Assembly: GCA_027422505.1 (NCBI GenBank)
Contig: JAPQWV010001359.1
Location: forward strand, 29,646-93,645
DNA from: Craterostigma plantagineum
Lineage: Eukaryota; Streptophyta; Magnoliopsida; Lamiales; Linderniaceae
Direction of reading: 5' to 3'
DNA length: 64,000 nucleotides
A program made the position numbers and the translations under genes. Below, piece by piece: positions 48,001 to 57,715 of the stretch. The notes below the pieces were generated by a model that did no database searches, was not told the origin of the DNA, and worked only from the letters and a program-made list of their open reading frames with translations. Position 1 is the first letter of the stretch. Each line of letters starts with the position of its first letter.

Positions 48001-48612
48001 GCCGAGCATGCGATCCAACTTCCTCCAGATGCCTGCCAGAGCCCGTTGCTGATTATACCACGTGAATTCCTGACCCATCGACGGCAGCAGCATAAGGTCG
48101 GCCTGTAGGAGACATGCCTGAAAATCAGCCATATCCCGTGCTTGAGGTGCACCCCCACGCCCCTCACTCGCATGCAAGATAGTGTTGAAATCCCCCGCCA
48201 CTACCCACGCATCCTCAACTCGCAACGCTGAAAACTGAATCAGCTCATCCCAAAGGGCCACTCTATCCTCCCTTCGAGATTTCCCATACACGAACGAGAT
48301 AAACGCATGTTCACGCGTATCAAGCTGTTCCACGCGACAATGAACAGCCTGAGCAGATTTCGCAACAATTGTGACGTGAAGCAAAGAGGTATCCCAGCCC
48401 ACCCAAATGCGAGTAGCCGGACCATCATCATAATCAAAGAACCAGGCCCAACGCGGTCGAATAGCCTCTGAAATGTGGGCTGCGTTCGACGCAGCCACCC
48501 GTGTCTCCAGAAGACCAACAATGTGCAACCCCCCACGGGCAATCCAATCCACCACCGCCCTCCTGTGGTCTTGTCGGTTAAGACCACGCACGTTCCAAGA
48601 CCCAATCGGCAT
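45001..48612 (-). CDS. LINE ORF2, endonuclease-reverse transcriptase, 1203 aa, intact
   Basis: The only long uninterrupted frame in the window. Residues 1-230 are an AP-type endonuclease: GSWNVRGL (4-11), GLLETRV with Glu36, GDFNTIL with Asp141/Asn143, SDHSPL with Asp226/His227. The RT covers about residues 455-760: KAPGPDGY (457-464), FRPISCCNVLYKI, AFIPGRR, KVDLAKAYD with Asp587, GMRQGDPISPYLF, and the catalytic AFTDDLLLF (691-699). The usual Ala of xADD is Thr693; the related copy at 5958 has Ala. Near residues 1080-1100 the zinc-finger region CVLCDALHAETVQHLFFDC follows, ending LWRVAW. The start ATG overlaps the ORF1 stop in TAATG. The protein would nick target DNA and prime reverse transcription there. 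Activity of the FTDD form is uncertain. Confidence 0.95.
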   Translation of the reverse strand: MPIGSWNVRGLNRQDHRRAVVDWIARGGLHIVGLLETRVAASNAAHISEAIRPRWAWFFDYDDGPATRIWVGWDTSLLHVTIVAKSAQAVHCRVEQLDTREHAFISFVYGKSRREDRVALWDELIQFSALRVEDAWVVAGDFNTILHASEGRGGAPQARDMADFQACLLQADLMLLPSMGQEFTWYNQQRALAGIWRKLDRMLGNPQWFARWPDTFYRCELPFTSDHSPLSLGVSAPRPRGVSFRFENFLTKEEDFLEHVQRVWSIPMAGFPMYVLVQRLKLLKPIFMHMRRVKGDLAANVADALRFLGIAQEFAAKYPLEIMFHDLERHCRFLYARAVDVEHTALSQRAKLAWLKDGDQCSSYFFRKVAVRRATNRIISLEGPTGDLLYTPDEVEGELLGFYQELLGTSARATPVDMAEVQGAITRKLSPATSLDMVRPVEDLEVKHALFSMGDEKAPGPDGYTAAFFKAAWGTVGPDVIRATKDFFATGRLLKGLNSTLIKLIPKCESPRRSKDFRPISCCNVLYKIISKVLANRLKSVLGGLIHASQTAFIPGRRINDNILLAQELCLGYTSKGRPPRAMLKVDLAKAYDKVKWSFLLATMQAMGFHPRYIEWIRSCMTTTTFSINLNGRPAGFFAGKRGMRQGDPISPYLFTHVMEVLHGLVECHLQAEPRFRYHWRCETTSLPMLAFTDDLLLFCHANPISVGVLKEALMTFSQLSGLHPNPDKSEVYISRRAEGIKAQLLSMTGLCAGRLPVRYLGVPLIASRLTLSDCAPLLQRVDSRLGSWLNQSLSYAGRVQLIKSVLQALHVYWSGVFLLPKGVIRAMEARFCRFLWGGDSAKVAWDDVCLPVNEGGLGIRSIANDNMALLVQLLWRVISRPADSIWVEWLYSTRLHTRSLWTITISANTAWSWRKLMQIRQVILSFIDFSIGNGSSLLLWEDPWLRAVPLLESYPRGPLAMGLPAGTRLSSVIDHQGWNWPGQSAVEYLDFSPHLPRVQSNRTDAICWKGAPDGRPTTRLIRVSLRVRRPIVPWASLFGGPLKIPRREVILWFAIRDRLSTRDKAWVAQRAGTPACVLCDALHAETVQHLFFDCRFSCDCVRMLRQKIRWRWPYRNWGQGIRWAALRWRGHHLLQFAYRHVLASLVYHIWQARNKRWKEGAITTPDRLLVVVLDMVCMRLTGISPKFELQRAAIRRLWRVAW

Positions 48613-50559
48613 TATGAATGAACCCCATGTAGGGCTGCATTTGCTTTAGGGCCCTTAACGTGAGAAACCGTATCAACATCCTCGTCATCATTAAAATCCT
48701 GCAATAAGGCAAAGGAGTTTTGGTCAACTTGCTGTTCGTCGACCGCCCGCCGTGGAGAAGAGCCAGACGCGGACGCCTGTACCCCCGTATGGGCGGACTG
48801 ATCCGACCTTGGATTCGCCATACTCGGCGCTATCTGCACCGCCTTGCCATGGGCACCATTTGTCTCCACTCAGCTTGGGGAGCCCGGCCTCTACCTTGCC
48901 GTGAATGGTCACGAGGCGGTCCTTGAATACGTGGTCTATCATGAACCACCACACGAGCATCGGGAGGGGCTAGCCGACCAGTTGTTGGGTCTTTCTGTCT
49001 CGGCGCCGGCGTATTAGGCTTCCGCAGAGACGCCGGGCTTGGTTGCCTCTTGGGGCATTGTGTTTCCCCATGGGCCCATGTCGCACAGTGGCTACATCTA
49101 GTCGGCCTCCACTCGTATTCAACCCTCACCAAAACCGTACCCGATACACATCCTTCGGCAGTTGGGATCTCAATTTCCACCTTCTCAACAAACGGCGTGT
49201 CAAGCAGCTTCATGATGCAAACACGCGCATAATCAATACGCTCTCCTTTGGCCGTAATCCCATCGGCAAATAAAGGCCTACCAACACCACTAGTTACCAC
49301 ACCCAACCCCGCTTTAGTCCAAAATTCACTTGGCACATTCCACAGTTTCACCCAAAGGGGAACCTCCACGAGATCCTTCCTCTCCAGCGACATTCCAGGA
49401 CGCCACACTTCTAAGTACAGCGGTTGGCCATGCAAGAGCCATGGGCCACCTTCCAACACTTCAGTCATAGCCGTGGCCGATTCAAAGCGAAACCGGAAAA
49501 AACCATTTCTAGTGGCTCGAACCTCCACCAAGCCAGTCCATCGTGCCCTCACAAACCGGTCGACGAATGGGAAGTATGGTTTCGGCCCAAGGAAATATCC
49601 AACCAAGGTATGGTCCCACCTTGCAATCCCTTGTTTTGCCACGTCCCAGGTAGGGGCCACAACGGATATACCAGCATTTGTCGACTTAGGCGCCACATAG
49701 TCAAGCGCTAACCGTGCTTGGTCCCCTCTCTCTCCCCGTATACCCACGTTGTGGGATGTCGTATCAGCCCTAGCTCTCCCCACCACTACATCAGCAAACG
49801 ACGCCGAGGGCGACGACGATTCGGCGGTGGCCTTGACGTGTGGGGATGAACCTGGACTCAGCGCATCAGTGAGCGAAACCCTAGCCAACGACCGTGCATC
49901 CGCGGTGGAATTTGATTCACAAACCCTGGAACAGTATCGGGCTGAGCAGCCCCACCCTCCTCGACGACTATCTCCTCATCCACCGGCTCATCAGATGTCA
50001 CGGACCCCATATCCACAAACCGCCGAGCCATCATACGCTGAGGTGGTGGTGTCCCAGGTCGTCCCCATTGCTGTCGGCGGTTATGATTCCGAAGGATACC
50101 CTTGAGCGGAGCAGTAACGCCGGTTCGCATAGGCGGAGATCCCACCGAAGCCCTAGGCCCAATGCGACCCCCCACCAAATTCTGATTGATCGCCGTAGTA
50201 GGAACCCGCGTCCCCTGAGACGGGATGGTCTCCCTTCCCATCAGACCCGTAACCACAGCCGCATCGGATTTATCAGAATTTGCAGAAACCCTAGCAGCCT
50301 TTGCACACTCAGGTCGTCCCATGGCAGATCGGCGCTCCCCATCAGAGTTGGCCACTGTAGATCCATGAACCGTGCTCATCAAAAAACGAAACCGTGCACC
50401 ATCAAAGCAACTCGCGAATTCAGGATATGCCGCGGCAAGAGCATCCAAATCAGGCATGGCTGGCATCGCCAAATTGCCCGTCGCTGCCGTGTCAACCGGA
50501 TTTCGCTCAGTCTCCGTCTCCACTATCGCCAAAACCCTAGGCGAAACATCCTCCGCCAT
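48612..50559 (-). pseudogene. LINE ORF1 (DUF4283/zinc-knuckle RNA-binding protein), two frameshifts
   Basis: About 649 codons from the ATG at 50559 (MAEDVSPRVL) to the TAA at 48612-48614. The N-terminal third is low-complexity, Arg/Pro/Gly-rich. A frameshift near 49880 moves to a second frame with ASFADVVVGRAR, the DUF4283-like domain GPKPYFPFVDRFVRARW ... GGPWLLHGQPLYLEVW and WVKLWNVPSEFW, then the CCHC-like knuckle CSHCATWAHGETQC near 49085. A second frameshift near 48860 precedes a polar tail. An upstream ATG at 50796 lies in flanking DNA and is not used by the element. The stop overlaps the ORF2 start by one base. Confidence 0.88.
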
Positions 50560-50674
50560 CGCAGCACCCAGCCCAAGAACCACAGATGATCGTCGGCCAG
50601 TCAAGAAGGACCAGAAACGACGACGATCGGTGCTGAAACCGCGATGGAAACCCTCAAAAATTTGAAAAAATCGC

Positions 50675-50754
50675 CTACTGTGTGAAAATCGCACACACTG
50701 AAGGTGTAATCGCGCTACTGTGTGAAAATCGCACACACTTGAGGTGTAATCCGA
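50675..50754 (-). repeat. Two 40-bp direct repeats at the LINE 5' end
   Basis: Units 50675-50714 and 50715-50754 both start CTACTGTGTGAAAATCG on the plus strand and differ at a few bases. Each contains the inverted repeat TGTGTG-7-CACACA. The repeats end seven bases from the target duplication. Confidence 0.88.
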
Positions 50755-50761
50755 AAATTCA

Positions 50762-51372
50762 CCTTGAAGAAGTTCGTGAAGATATATGGAGGTCACCCAC
50801 CAAAGTCAAGCAGCTGAATGAGTTCGAGCTCAGAGGCATCCCTCACTAGGAACAGCAAAAGAGGATGATATATCTTTGGATGCTGACGCATCTAGGACCT
50901 GATATGAGGCTGGGGATTCCAAAAGATCGTTTTGAGAGTCATTTCAAGGACCTTTCTCCGATCTGTCAACTGCTAAGCGTCTACTGTACGAAAGGCAGTC
51001 TTCCAACTCCTTGCTGAGGAGGTGCACCATCTCTACTAGCTGACGTAGAGAAGAACAAAGGTCCTCAAGCTTTCAGAAAGAAGGAATGACTCGATGGACT
51101 CTACCGGTTCATGATGCGCCAGGTCAAGTACGACGCCACACATGACCTTCAGATGGCTCTCAGAGCAATATGAAGAAGGTCAATATGACCGCTCCGCTCA
51201 ACAAAGGACCTGAGGTCGAAGGGCTTCCCAACAATCAGGTGCACATCAGCTCAGCCTTAGGGATCACCTACCACAATCCGATTGTAAAGAAGAATAGGTT
51301 GATGCTGAAGACTGAAGTTCACAAGTTTTGTGATGGGACGCTCAAGGTCATCAGACAGAATATAGAGAAGAT
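50762..51372 (+). pseudogene. Second copy of the copia extra reading frame, part 2
   Basis: Continues part 1 after the LINE: LEEVREDIWRSP, NEFELRGI, QQKRMIYLWMLTHLGPDMR, LGIPKDRFESHFKDLSPICQ, GLYRFMMRQVKYDATHDLQMA, then TEVHKFCDGTLKVI near 51315-51355. Compared with 20700-20010 the proteins agree at roughly three of four positions. Stops (for example after GIPH at 50848) and frame changes are present. It is cut by the solo LTR at 51376. Confidence 0.82.
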
Positions 51373-51375
51373 GTT

Positions 51376-54080
51376 TGTAACACTCGGATCCCGCACGTAA
51401 GTTGGCCAATAAATATACATGCATATCATGATGTGACTGTATATTATGTGCTTATGTAATTTCATATTATGTGATAATGTGTGATACTGTATATATTATA
51501 TATATACATATATATATATATTTATTTATGCGTCACTAGGATGACTGACTAGACGAGAAATTCAAGTGAAGATGTAGAAATAATTTTATAACTCATTTTG
51601 GGCCATATTAAATTTTCACTCAGGCCCAAGTGTTAAGGGATAACTACTAGTGATAAGGGTTGCTTAGGCTTAAGGAAAATCCCACGTCATTTCCATGTCC
51701 CATCAAGATGCTTTTGATAACTTAGTATTTATCTAAATCCTTACAGAGTATAAGCTTAGTAAACAAAAAACCATACGAAATAAATCAAACGATAACTAAG
51801 CAAAGAAAGCCAAGAAGGAGGAAGAGGCCTAGTTCGAACAAGTGGAACTTCAGAGGGTGTAATTCCTATCTTGATTTCTTTTCATCCTAACGTTCATCAC
51901 TTGGTTTATTTTATTATTGAGTAGGCACAACCAGTTGTATGTATTTAAGGATAGAAGAATTAATTAGACTGTACTACTTTCCTATATTAGCATAGTTCTT
52001 AAGGAGAGATACAATTTTTATGTTAGTGAAGGATTTTAGGGTTTCAAGTGTAAATCATGTTAACCTAGAAATTTAGATTTACGGATGTTGTGCTGGGAAA
52101 ATTTGTAAGATAGGGAACATATTTTTCAAGAAGTAAGCAGCTTGAAACCAATTCGATCGAAGTAGATTTTAAATGTGATGATCGATCGATTTGAAAAATA
52201 AGGAAAATCGATCGAAACTAGAGCTTAATGAGAGCGAATGGGGCGACTTGTGGAAGAACAAGGACTACTCGGCGACTCTAGCTTTCAATCGAAACCAATA
52301 TCATGCATGATGCTAATCGAGCGAATGGTGGAGGAGGTAAAGATCGATTGAATATTGGAGGACAAATCGGGCGATTCCATGATGGGCGATATGTCTCGGC
52401 GAAAGCAAGTCAGTGCTGGATACAGTCGGTCGATTTGGAAAATTGGAGATTCGAACGAAACTGGGCAAAGGTTATGACAAATCGACTGAAACAAGGTTTT
52501 AAGCAAAGAAATCGGGCGATCTTTAAGAAGATTGAAGCTCGGTGATTGGAAGGCCATCGAACGAAACTAGTACTGTGCATGAGAGCAATCGAGCGATTAA
52601 AGAACCAACCAATCAAATGACCCCATCATGGAAAAAATCGGCGATGCTACTCCTCAAATTGGGCGATTGGCGAGCTCTACAAATACAACTAATCGACGAT
52701 TCCAATGAATTGCAATCGGGCGAAACTAGGTCTTGATACCTAACCAATCAGGCGAAAGCACTCTATACATCATGATAAATCGGACAATGTGTAGGTGTTA
52801 TGAATCGGGCGAATCTTAACCTATAAAAGAATATAAATGGTTCTAACCCTTACTTAGCTTAGTTAGCATGAAGCGACTTAGGGTTTAGTAACTTAGTATA
52901 GTTGATGGTCGAAATATTTAGTTCATCTTAGTCCTCTAATTTAATTATTATACTGATAATTTGATATTTATATTTAAGGGTCGAACTGTAGAAATTCCTA
53001 AGACAGTACGCTTAAATAGCTTGGACGACAGGTAAGTGGGGATTTCAACTACAACACAAAGTTGTTTGTACGAATGTGGCTATTTGCTTATATGAGATTA
53101 CGTGAATTATTTGCTATGTACGTTGATATAGCATGAACTTTTGTACTGTTAATATGAGCATGAACACATCCATACACGGCATACACGAGAATTGTGAGAC
53201 GAGCGTATGCATGGTACAAGTCGCTTGAAAGCGATGAATATTTGCCGATATAGGCATCTGATGTCGATTCACGGTTGAGTCAGGATGGCTTCTATGACGC
53301 CATGACGACCCGGTACGTCGTCGGATATATTTAATCATTTGGGCAGAATGCCCTGAATTGTGGTAGGTCCGACCTGGAGGAGGCGATTTGAGGGTGGCAG
53401 CGACACCGAGGGTATATCTGGTGTTGACGATCTCGAAGTGGGCTACTAGCAGCGTCCGCGGAACATGAAGTAACCATTTGGACCGAATGGCGGGCCGTCA
53501 TGCATCCCAGTGCGAATTGGGCTGAAATGCGTGATTGGTATCTCATGGTTCGTCACCCTTTGTGGATTGCTGGGCCATTTATCCTTCTTGGAACCGAGCT
53601 CTGAAAATGGTGCATAGTAAGTCAGGCGAGGGCCCTGGAGATATGAGATCGAGTTTGATCCTATTAGGATCTGAATGCATTGGCGCGGATGCTTTTGGAA
53701 ATGAGACACGTGGACGGCATGCATTATTCCTACTCACTGGGCTTTATAGCTTATCCCATGTTTTTATGTGTTGTAGGTACGCGCGACCACGGTACGTGAT
53801 CGCTTTTGTCGGCAAGGATATCTTGTGAAGCTTACAACGACATTTGAGGGTAGTGTTTACATGAATGCGACCCGTGGGGACAGGAGATAAGGTTTCTTTC
53901 GTTGCAATTATGAAACCATCCTATGTAAATTGATTGGGAGAGATATTTTGATTTGTACAGAACGAATTCCTCTATATAAAGGAAAAATTTTACCCACGTT
54001 CTTGCATATTAATTATTTTATACCGATATTAGCCACGTAAGTTAGCATTAGAAATGGTAAGTAGATGGCGGCGCGCCACA
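51376..54080 (+). repeat. Solo gypsy LTR (about 2705 bp) in the copia extra frame
   Basis: It starts TGTAACACTCGG and ends GCGCGCCACA. The extra frame continues directly on both sides, so no internal part remains. AGAT is found at both edges (51369-51372 and 54081-54084), but three extra bases (GTT) sit between it and the TG, so the duplication is not perfect. The GGCCAATAAATA box is near 51405. A TA-rich microsatellite lies at 51496-51530. Hairpins are at 53266-53281 and 53738-53753. Confidence 0.88.
52140..52810 (+). repeat. ATCGATCGAAA / AATCGGGCGA motif array inside the solo LTR
   Basis: Many irregularly spaced ATCGATCGA, AATCGAGCGA, AATCGGGCGA and TCGAACGAAAC words occur, starting about 760 bases into the LTR. 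Open frames on both strands here (for example 52303-52545 plus and 52285-52557 minus) are by-products of the array. Confidence 0.75.
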
Positions 54081-54290
54081 AGATTGGAAAAAATCAACAA
54101 AGATACGATGCTGCACATTCACAGGTTCGTGAGAGAGCAACCCCTCATGATGGAACTACTTGAAGTCATCGAGGAGCGATTGGTGCTGAGGAACAGTATA
54201 AGGAACTATGAGAATGCATTGGACTTGAGGTCATACTACGCCCGACGAGGACAGATAGCACGGAAGAGAAATCAAGCACAAAGGGGAGAA
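54081..54290 (+). pseudogene. Second copy of the copia extra reading frame, C-terminus and polypurine tract
   Basis: The last codons read RLEKINKDTMLHIHRFVREQP, LLEVIEERLVLRNSIRNYE and SYYARRGQIARKRNQAQRG, close to the end of the frame at 19783-19998. The purine tract AAAGGGGAGAA at 54280-54290 has one G fewer than in the 16.3-kb element, so here the frame is shifted at the LTR edge and does not stop at TGTAG. Confidence 0.88.
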
Positions 54291-55935
54291 TGTAGAATAC
54301 TGTTGGTCCCGATTGCACCAAACAAGGAATCAAAGAGGCTTTGATGGAATGAAAAAGGGAAAATTTCTCACCTTCAAGTTTGTGTGAAAAAGTGGGTTAG
54401 CCATTTGATCTTTCATTACTTTAAAAAGTGTGTTGGTAAAACCTTATATACCACATTAACCCTAGGTATATTAAGGCCCAAACACTAAAAATTAACTAAT
54501 TACATTCTAAAGGATAATTACAAAATTAATCCCAAGACTTAAACTATTGACACAATCTAGTCTGAAACTTTCTCGTCTGAAACTTTCTCGGAAAAAAAAT
54601 TTCGAAAAGTTCTCGGCTGAAAATTTCTCGACTTAGTACTATTTCTCAGGTTTTTGGAAAATTTCGCGGCTTAGATCATTCTCGGAATGAAATTTCTCGT
54701 ATATAAAGTTTCTCGGATTTTAAAGGGTAAGTAGTTGAGAAAAAATGAAGCGACAGTGAAGTGAATCAGAGAAATTTTCGCGGTTTAAGAATTCTCGGAA
54801 TCAAATTTCGCAGATGCGAAAATTTCGCGGACTTGAACGATTAAGCAAAACTTTTCGCGGTCAAGAACGAGCTTTCACTGTTCCATTGCTTTCATGCGTT
54901 TTGCCAGAAAATCGTCCAGTTCTTGCTCAAATCTCAACCAAAATCGCTCAAACTTGATCCTAAACTTCAGAAATTCTTCCCTAAACACAGTCGACCGATT
55001 TGTGGGCTAAAAACAACAAAAAACAGATCAAATCGACCAAAAACAGAGAATGGCCGAGATGTACTTTTCTGAAGAATTTTTGCTTCGATCTTGCTCAAAA
55101 CTCGTTAAAACTGATCCAAAAGTGTTCTAAAAACATTTTAGGCATAGAATCGATCTGGGGGAAGGTTTTAAACACAAAAACGACGCATAAAAACCCAAAG
55201 TTCAAAGATGCTGAAAGTGATTTTTGCCCAAAAACACCTTTGATCTTTCTCGGAATCAAACGAAACTGGATTCAAATCAATGCAGATCTATCCACGTTCG
55301 CTCTGATACCACTTGTTGGTCCCGATTGCACCAAACAAGGAATCAAAGAGGCTTTGATGGAATGGAAAAGGGAGAATTTCTCACCTTCAAGTGTGTGTAT
55401 TGTGTGAAAAAGTGGGTTAGCCTTTTGATCTTTGATTACTTTAAAAGGTGTGTTGGTAAAACCTTATATACCACATTAACCCTAGGTATATTAAGGCCCA
55501 AACACTAAAAATTAACTAATTACATTCTAAAGGATAATTACAAAATTAATCCCAAGACTTAAACTATTGACACAATCTATTAAATATCCTAACAAATACC
55601 ATTTCTAATTGTGCTTTGATTTATTAGTTGTCCTTGTAATTAGAGGCTTTATTTGTATTAGTCCTTAATTTAGGACTTATTTGCTATTTATGCCTTGTTT
55701 GGTATAAATAGGATTGTACACATTGTGCTTAATAGAGAATTTTAGGCAATTGATCCGAAAGGCTTGCAAATCATATTCAAGAGAGAGAAATTCAAAATTC
55801 ATTCTCTCACTACTCGAAATCTCTCTCGAGCTCTCTAAAGAAGGTTTTCGATCGAAATCTAATTTCTAACAATTCTAATCGATTGCCTTAGATTTCAAGT
55901 CTAGGATCTATGAGTTGATAATCGAGGACCTAACA
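54291..55935 (+). repeat. 3' LTR of the plus-strand copia element, interrupted
   Basis: The LTR consists of 54291-54300 (TGTAGAATAC) plus 55595-55935, with a TRIM-like element between. It ends GAGGACCTAACA and aligns, reversed, with the LTRs at 19437 and 35480. TATAAATA is at 55703-55710. After 55935 Helitron sequence begins. Confidence 0.92.
54301..55594 (-). mobile_element. TRIM-like non-autonomous LTR element (1.3 kb), duplication AATAC
   Basis: AATAC lies at 54296-54300 and 55595-55599. The two terminal repeats are 54301-54559 and 55314-55594. They are nearly identical, except that the left one lacks the outer 22 bases in element direction (TGTTAGGATATTTAA side). The minus strand carries TGGTATCAGAG (55301-55313 region) next to the right repeat, so the right one is the 5' LTR. 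The ~750-base interior has no recognisable gag or pol. It contains TTTCTCGG-like words near 54570-54720 and lines of open frame (55000-55407) without known homology. It depends on other elements for movement. Confidence 0.88.
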
Positions 55936-56434
55936 TTTTTCACTTGATGAAATTCGACAAAACATTTCGAAAGATGCCGGCCTTGATCAACGGTGCTATA
56001 ACTCACTATTTGCTAATGAGGTTGCTGCAATATAAGTTAAAGCGAACAATCTGAACATACCTTATGAAAGAGACATTGTTATACACACTCACAATGAACG
56101 TCGTTACAAAATCAAACATTATTTTGGGTGTTACAACCCACTAAATGCACTACTTTGGCATAAAACATATTCCAAAGTGTCTTGCTACTGCAACAAACAT
56201 CAAGTTAGTGGATAATCTTGACCAAGTGCCTCAGAGTTTTTCATCAATCGAAAACATTATAAACACAGAAGAACAAGGAATTTTCCAGAGCAGAATTGTA
56301 TCACATATTGTTGATTGTGTCATCAACGGAGAAAATCGAGGTTCTGATGTCGGCAGAAGAATTGTCCTGCCAAAATCTTTCATTGGAGGGCCACGAGACA
56401 TAAGGCGTAGATACTATGTGACAAACATATATTA
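55936..56434 (+). pseudogene. Helitron Rep/helicase remnant
   Basis: Translated text matches the start of plant Helitron proteins: RCYNSLFANEVAAI, then PYERDIVIHTH and RYKIKHYFGCYNPLNALLW, followed after a deletion by IFQSRIVSHIVDC and GRRIVLPKSFIGGPRDIRRRY, the hallmark of the Helitron_like_N domain. Helitrons move by rolling-circle replication with a Rep nuclease-helicase. Only two pieces remain. The catalytic HUH and helicase parts are absent. An in-frame stop replaces Trp after VAAI. No Helitron ends (TC or CTRR with hairpin) can be placed. Confidence 0.8.
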
Positions 56435-56635
56435 ATACGTTTATTATAGTGGTTATTAAGGATATAGTGTGGTTTGTAGAGTATAATTTAATTAGCGTTA
56501 GTCAATTATGTGATGATGGACATACAGTTGTTTAGTGCGCCAAAGATAAGTGCTTTGTCAAAAATGATGATGAGATTTTGCCAAAATGATGATGAGGTTT
56601 TGTCAAAGATAAGTGCATAATTTTAGCATTAGTCA
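56435..56635. other. Spacer without recognisable gene
   Basis: AT-rich. A short imperfect repeat (AAATGATGATGAGATTTTG and AAATGATGATGAGGTTTTG) lies at 56561-56605. Confidence 0.6.
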
Positions 56636-57715
56636 ACTATGTGAATCGCTCTTGATGATATTACTAACCACAACGTCAAGTGTCTAGCTGTTACGCAGGA
56701 TATCACATGGTTATGGCACATACGTTTGGGACATGCCAATATGGAACTGATGTCTCACATATCATGCAATGAATTGGTGAGAGGTATTCCAGATATGAAA
56801 GCCACCAAGGACAGAATTTGCAAAGCGTGCCAAATGGGAAAACAGACTAAGACTTCCTTTAAACCTAAGATATGTGAGAGGTAAACGATATGCCTTTGTT
56901 ATCGTAGACAACTACACTAGGTACACATGTGTCTTATTTCTTGCGCACAAAAGTGAGGCTTTAGATAACTTCGCACCACAGATTAGGAAGCTAGAAAATG
57001 AGAAAGAGATGAAGGTCCGTAAGATTAGGAGTGATAACGGTCTAGAATTTGATAGTAAACCCTTGCATCTTTTTGTGATGAAAATGGTTATAGTCATAAT
57101 TTTTCAGCCCATATTACGCCTCAACAGAGCGGAGTGGTCGAGAGGAAAATAGAGTATTACAAGAAATACCTTGGACTATGCTGAGCGAATATAATACTCC
57201 AAACTATTTTTGGGCTGAAGGTTACCGTTGTTATGTTTCAAATAGAATTTTCCTTAGACCAATTATTTAGAGAACTCCTTATGACCTTTGGAATGATAAA
57301 ACCCTAACATAGGATGTTTCCAGGTATTTGGCTGCAAATGTTTTATTTTAAATGACAGCGACAAGAGAGGAAAATTCGATTCCTAAGTAGATGAAGGGAT
57401 GTTCCTAGGATACACCTTCATTCCAAAGCGTTTAGAGTGTTTAAATAATATGAAGAAGACTATTCAGGAATCAGTGCATGTTACATTTGATGAATTTCCT
57501 AATGCAGATGCTACTGAGGAAGGTATGTCTCCTGCACATATACAGGTTACTGACAAAGAATTGAATGCAATTCCACTGGAGTAGATGCTATGTCAGAGGA
57601 ACCTGCTTTAGACGAACAACAGCGCAGAAAATTCAAACATGCCTTCAGCCTTCCCACTGAACAAGTTATAGGGAATACCACTTCGGGGATCAAAACAAGA
57701 GCAACTGCAATTGGG
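56636..57715 (+). pseudogene. Ty1/copia fragment of another lineage (integrase region)
   Basis: Reads LWHIRLGHANMELMSHI and CKACQMGKQTKTSF (integrase zinc domain HHCC, about 56713-56850), then the core: FVIVDNYTRYTCVLFLAHK, RKIRSDNGLEFDS and TPQQSGVVERK. The remaining part of the integrase and the linker up to SLPTEQVIGNTTSGIKTRA (near 57645-57700) are traceable with frameshifts and stops near 57150, 57270, 57385 and 57583. The sequence differs clearly from the Sirevirus-like copies elsewhere in the window. RT is not present, and the homology stops near 57715. Confidence 0.85.

Larger units (their letters stand above)
44866..50761 (-). mobile_element. Full-length LINE with 13-bp target duplication
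   Basis: CCTTGAAGAAGTT lies at 44853-44865 and 50762-50774. Removing the LINE restores SLEEVREDIWRSP in the interrupted frame, matching the other copy (FLEEVRENIWRSP). The element is 5.9 kb: a short 5' UTR with two 40-bp repeats, ORF1 (two frameshifts), an intact ORF2, a ~130-base 3' UTR and a very short A tail. It is closely related to the truncated copy at 2850-7499. Confidence 0.95.

Noticed and set aside
49894..50665. Plus-strand open frames of 231 and 97 codons
   Set aside because: They are antisense shadows of LINE ORF1 with low-complexity Arg/Ser/His composition.
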